Shown in pieces: positions 60,673 to 64,000 of a stretch of 64,000 bases of DNA. The position numbers and the translations under genes were made by a program. Below the pieces are notes generated by a model that was not told the origin of the DNA, searched no databases, and was given only the letters and a program-made list of their open reading frames with translations. Each line of letters begins with the position of its first letter. Position 1 is the first letter of the stretch. The DNA lies in the NCBI GenBank assembly GCA_016946835.1, contig JACVTC010000018.1, positions 715,501 through 779,500 on the forward strand. Reading direction: 5' to 3'. The DNA is from Neocallimastix lanati (nom. inval.). Taxonomy: Eukaryota > Neocallimastigomycota > Neocallimastigomycetes > Neocallimastigales > Neocallimastigaceae.

Positions 60673-60990
60673 TGGTACAAACTATGGAGTAGATATTAAT
60701 AATGAAAATAAATTTAGGTAAACATAATTATACACAATTATTTTATGCATGTAAAAGTAGAAATAAAAAAATTTAGAAGAATACTTGGTGGAACACGGAG
60801 CATTTATAAATAAACTTAATGAATATAATGAAACACCATTAAATTATGAACATGAAAGTAGAAATAAAGGTTAAGTAGAATATCTAGTAATACTTGGAAC
60901 AGATATAAATAAATAATAATCATAAAAACGAAGTAAAATAAAAATTTGACTATATAAAAACATAATTATTTTAATTCATAAAAATAGAGG
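60673..60990 (+). pseudogene. ankyrin-repeat gene remnant
   Basis: Frames here read YGVDINNENKF, then EEYLVEHGAFINKLNEYNET, PLNY, then VEYLVILGTDINK. This is the ankyrin consensus (TPLxxA, then xxVxYLVxxGADIN). Stops and frame changes split it into about three repeats. Ankyrin repeats mediate protein binding; this piece is dead and directly joined to the gypsy fragment. Confidence 0.75.
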
Positions 60991-61079
60991 AAATATAGGT
61001 TAATATAAGTAAGAAATATTATAATTAAAACTTTGAAGGATCAAATAAAAATAAAAATATATAAAAGTATAAAGGAAAA

Positions 61080-61990
61080 GGAAAATAAATAAATTAGTGT
61101 TATTACAAGCAAAAGTATAACCAACAATAATAATGAAGTGAAAACAGCAATAATGGTAATAACTATGTTAGCAGAATTCTAATAGCACCACTAAAATCAA
61201 TATTAATATAATAAGAGAAGATAGCAATAAAAACACTATAATTGACAGTTTAATGAGTGTAGTTCTTCAAATATCAGAAGAAGAGAAAAGAATAAGTAAT
61301 ACATTAACACCGTTAGTATTACAAGAAATTAATTCAGTATCTTTCATGAAAACATCTACGCCAAATGATGAACAGCATCCATCTCATGCGTTATCGCCAG
61401 GGCCAATAATGTTAAGTAATTCTACCATTTTACCAAGTTTCTCATTAATAAATAATAAACTTCATTAAGTAATTATATTAAATCCTTAATATCAGATAAA
61501 GAAGAAATTATTTAAATTATAGAGTTAATATTATATAATGAAAATCATTAAATAGATAAAATTAATAGTAGCACTGAATCCTTAATGGTTTCAGATAATG
61601 ATACTGTAGAAAATATTGATTATAAAGCAAACAAAAAATCAAACAAAACAAAAAAAAGTTAAAGTTCAAAAATAATTTCTTTCAAAATTTTAAATATTTA
61701 ACCTAATCGTGTTAATATTAATAGAAAAAACAAAAAAAAATATTGATGAGATTGAAGAAAAGAAAATTAAAAGAGTAATAAAGGATGAACAATCATTAGT
61801 AGCGTAAATTAGAGATGCAGAAGATATGCAATAAAAATATAATAATACTGAAGTATCATTAAATATTATGTTCAAAATATGAATGAAATCCTAAAATCTT
61901 TTGATTTTGACTTTAATATCAAACCAATTCCAATCTTTAATGCATTAGGTGTTAGTGATGGCCATGCCAAATATATGAACAATAAATTTC
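61080..61990 (+). pseudogene. broken copy 3 of the unrecognised multi-copy gene
   Basis: An intact stretch at 61253-61468 reads MSVVLQISEEEKRISNTLTP and goes on 51 more residues. Further frames give VSDNDTVENIDY, DEIEEKKIKRVIKDEQSLVA, and NEILKSFDFDFNIKPIPIFN near 61880-61945. The blocks are collinear with copy 1 (49980-51190), but on the opposite strand. The N-terminal TKKS/SDDDSGNEE block is missing here. Function unknown. Confidence 0.6.
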
Positions 61991-62888
61991 AATTATGTTG
62001 AATTATATTTTAAAATAATTATTACAATATATTAATATTTATGCATTTAATTTAAAATAATTAAGTACTAGTGATTAATTATCAAAAAAAAATATTAATG
62101 AAGTTGATATTATTATAAACCTCAAATTGTTTATTAAGAGTCTTATATAACTCTAATTAAATATAATAAAAAGTTTTTGCACTATTTATATTGAACACCA
62201 ATTTAGCTACCAGCCAAATACGATCAAGCTAAATATATATATATATATATATATATTTTTTTTGAGATTTAAATATAAAATATGGAAATCCTGAAATATA
62301 TTTTTAAAATTTAAGTTTTTAAGTGAAATATTTTCTTATTTTATTGAATAAATATTGAAATGCTCTAAAGATTTGAAACAATGAAACCATTTAATGTTAA
62401 ATTAATTAGGAAATGATTTTTTTTGACAAACGAGAATTTAAATAATTTTTATTATTCCATTTGATAACAATATATTTATTTAATATTTTTTAAAATAAAT
62501 TAATATTACAGTAACATTTTAAAATTTTGAAAATTTAAATTTTAAAATTTTAAAACAAATATTTTAATTAATACAATAAAAATTAGAAAATATTTCTAAA
62601 ATTGTTTATAAAGTCATAAATGGATTAAGATATTCTAAGGACTGAAATTTTTTGAAATTAAAGTAATTTGAATTTAACAAAATAAACAATGAAATTTTAT
62701 TATATTTTAGATACCAATTTAAATTTTGAAGGTATAAAATATATTTCATTAAAGTAAATAAACAAAAAAAGTTAACCTAAGAAGTAATTTTAATTTCAAA
62801 ATTTTATATAAATTTGTTTCATAAAAATTTAAATATATTATTTTTTATACAAATAAGTTTTTATTAAAAATTATAAAATATAAAATTA
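61991..62888. other. A/T-rich region upstream of the SGNH gene
   Basis: Nearly pure A/T with a short AT run near 62237-62258. It presumably holds the promoter of the following gene, but no element was recognised. Confidence 0.5.
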
Positions 62889-63947
62889 ATGATGAATATG
62901 AATTATAAATTTTCAGTTATTATTATACTACTTTTTTCTATATTCTTTGTTGAATTAGAATATGCTTTTACTATAAAAGAATCGAAAACTCATAGATTAT
63001 TACTACATTGTAAGAAAAAATGCCAAAACAAAAATATGAAATCAAAAAGATTTTGTAAGAAATGTCATTCTTTAGGAATGTTTAATAAAAATGAAATGTT
63101 AGAGAAGAAAAATTCATTAGTAATGTTATCTAATTCTTCAAAATTTGATTATAATAAAATTGAAAATTTGATAGTTTTTGGTGATTCTCATTCAGCAGTT
63201 CTTACCAATTTTACTGATATGTCATATACTGGATGGAATTTTTCTGGTGGTAAAAATTGGCCATTGTACTTAATAGATTTTAATAATATTAAATTATGGA
63301 ATTATGCTGTAAGAGGTGCGTATATAAATAAAAAATTTTCAAAATTTGTAAATAATATTGATTTAGAAAAACAATACACGTATTATTATGAAAATATGTC
63401 GGAAGGAAAACAATTCTCAAATGTGTGGAATAAATATAATTCATTATATGTATTTTGGTTTGGTACTTGTGATATTGGGTGGAGAATTAAAGGAACTAAC
63501 AAAGAAATTATTGAAAACCTATTTAATGTTATTAAAAGAATATATGATGTTGGTGCAAGAAATATATTGATACTGGGAGCTCCCCCTTTGTATAGAATAC
63601 CATATCGTAAAAATTATAACCAGTGTAAAGGTATTTCAGATGGCGAATGTATAGAAGTTTTGAAAAAAGAAGTTTTAGAATTCAATAATGAAATAATAAA
63701 ATTATCAAAAATATTTTTCAAAAAATATTCATATATGAATCTTATCTATTATAGTACTGTGAATATATTTGAAGATATAATTAAAAATTGTTATGAATAT
63801 GGATTTAAAGATTGTATTAATTCATGGGGAGGAAACAAAAAAAAGAATGTTAGTGATTTTTTTTGGGCTAATTCACATATATCATATCCAGCAAATATAA
63901 TTCTAGCAAAAAATATAAATGAATTACTCAACTCTCTAAATAAGTAA
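62889..63947 (+). CDS. secreted SGNH/GDSL-like protein with altered active site
   Basis: This 352-codon single-exon gene has a signal peptide (hydrophobic residues 7-22). A basic Cys segment follows (C41-x3-C45-x10-C56-x2-C59). The SGNH hydrolase fold is suggested by block I IVFGDSHSAV (nucleophile Ser100), a block II-like VRGAYIN near 141-147, block III FGTCD (191-195) and block V DFFWANSH (323-330, His330). Family enzymes usually have GxND in block III and DxxH in block V; here the Asn is Cys194 and the Asp is Ala327. Fungal relatives with a signal peptide often are carbohydrate esterases (CE16 type). Whether this copy is catalytic is doubtful. The first ATG was chosen because it gives the full signal peptide. 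Confidence 0.78.
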   Translation: MMNMNYKFSVIIILLFSIFFVELEYAFTIKESKTHRLLLHCKKKCQNKNMKSKRFCKKCHSLGMFNKNEMLEKKNSLVMLSNSSKFDYNKIENLIVFGDSHSAVLTNFTDMSYTGWNFSGGKNWPLYLIDFNNIKLWNYAVRGAYINKKFSKFVNNIDLEKQYTYYYENMSEGKQFSNVWNKYNSLYVFWFGTCDIGWRIKGTNKEIIENLFNVIKRIYDVGARNILILGAPPLYRIPYRKNYNQCKGISDGECIEVLKKEVLEFNNEIIKLSKIFFKKYSYMNLIYYSTVNIFEDIIKNCYEYGFKDCINSWGGNKKKNVSDFFWANSHISYPANIILAKNINELLNSLNK

Positions 63948-64000
63948 ATCAGTATCATAACAATTATATGTATTCATTAATCATTAATAATTATATATAG

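Overview
The window is nuclear DNA from an extremely A/T-rich eukaryote, most likely an anaerobic gut fungus (Neocallimastigomycota). The grounds are near-pure A/T spacers with long homopolymers, GT-AG introns, Asn/Lys-rich copia and gypsy retrotransposons, and a giant extracellular protein of GYYxN...C...C repeats of the kind annotated as scaffoldin in these fungi. No identity search was possible, so the phylum is an inference.

Layout. 1-5.5 kb: a copia element on the minus strand (element A), cut by the window edge. 5.7-7.4 kb: a gag fragment, an LTR and a SPRY-like remnant on the plus strand. 7.6-17.9 kb: two nested copia elements on the minus strand; element C (11984-17456) sits inside the leader of element B (7625-17912), and B has lost gag. 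18.2-20.2 kb: a decayed minus-strand gypsy pol. 20.9-25.3 kb: a divergent pair of secretory-pathway sugar genes, a tandem Stealth protein (minus) and a family 2 glycosyltransferase (plus). 25.3-28.7 kb: a gene-free A/T desert. 28.7-48.06 kb: the scaffoldin-like gene (minus), five exons, 6230 codons before the stop. 48.5-48.7 kb: a G/C-richer island upstream of it. 49.3-62 kb: a graveyard of copia and gypsy fragments, three broken copies of an unrecognised gene family and an ankyrin remnant. 62.9-63.9 kb: a secreted SGNH/GDSL-type protein.

The genes that look alive (Stealth protein, glycosyltransferase, scaffoldin-like protein, SGNH protein) all carry N-terminal signal sequences, so the non-transposon content points to the cell surface or secretory pathway. 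The scaffoldin-like protein has the plan of a surface display scaffold: signal peptide, thousands of residues of Cys-paired repeats, a Ser/Thr-rich stalk and a GPI-like tail. In anaerobic fungi such proteins are held to carry dockerin-bearing enzymes of the cellulosome.

The most notable observations are: a minus-strand primer site in the copia elements that matches the 5' half of tRNA-Lys(CUU) up to the anticodon arm; small-hairpin arrays in the leaders of three elements; phase-1 symmetric introns and a modular architecture in the giant scaffold; a tandem Stealth protein whose second domain has lost its Asp motifs; and an SGNH protein lacking two usual catalytic residues.
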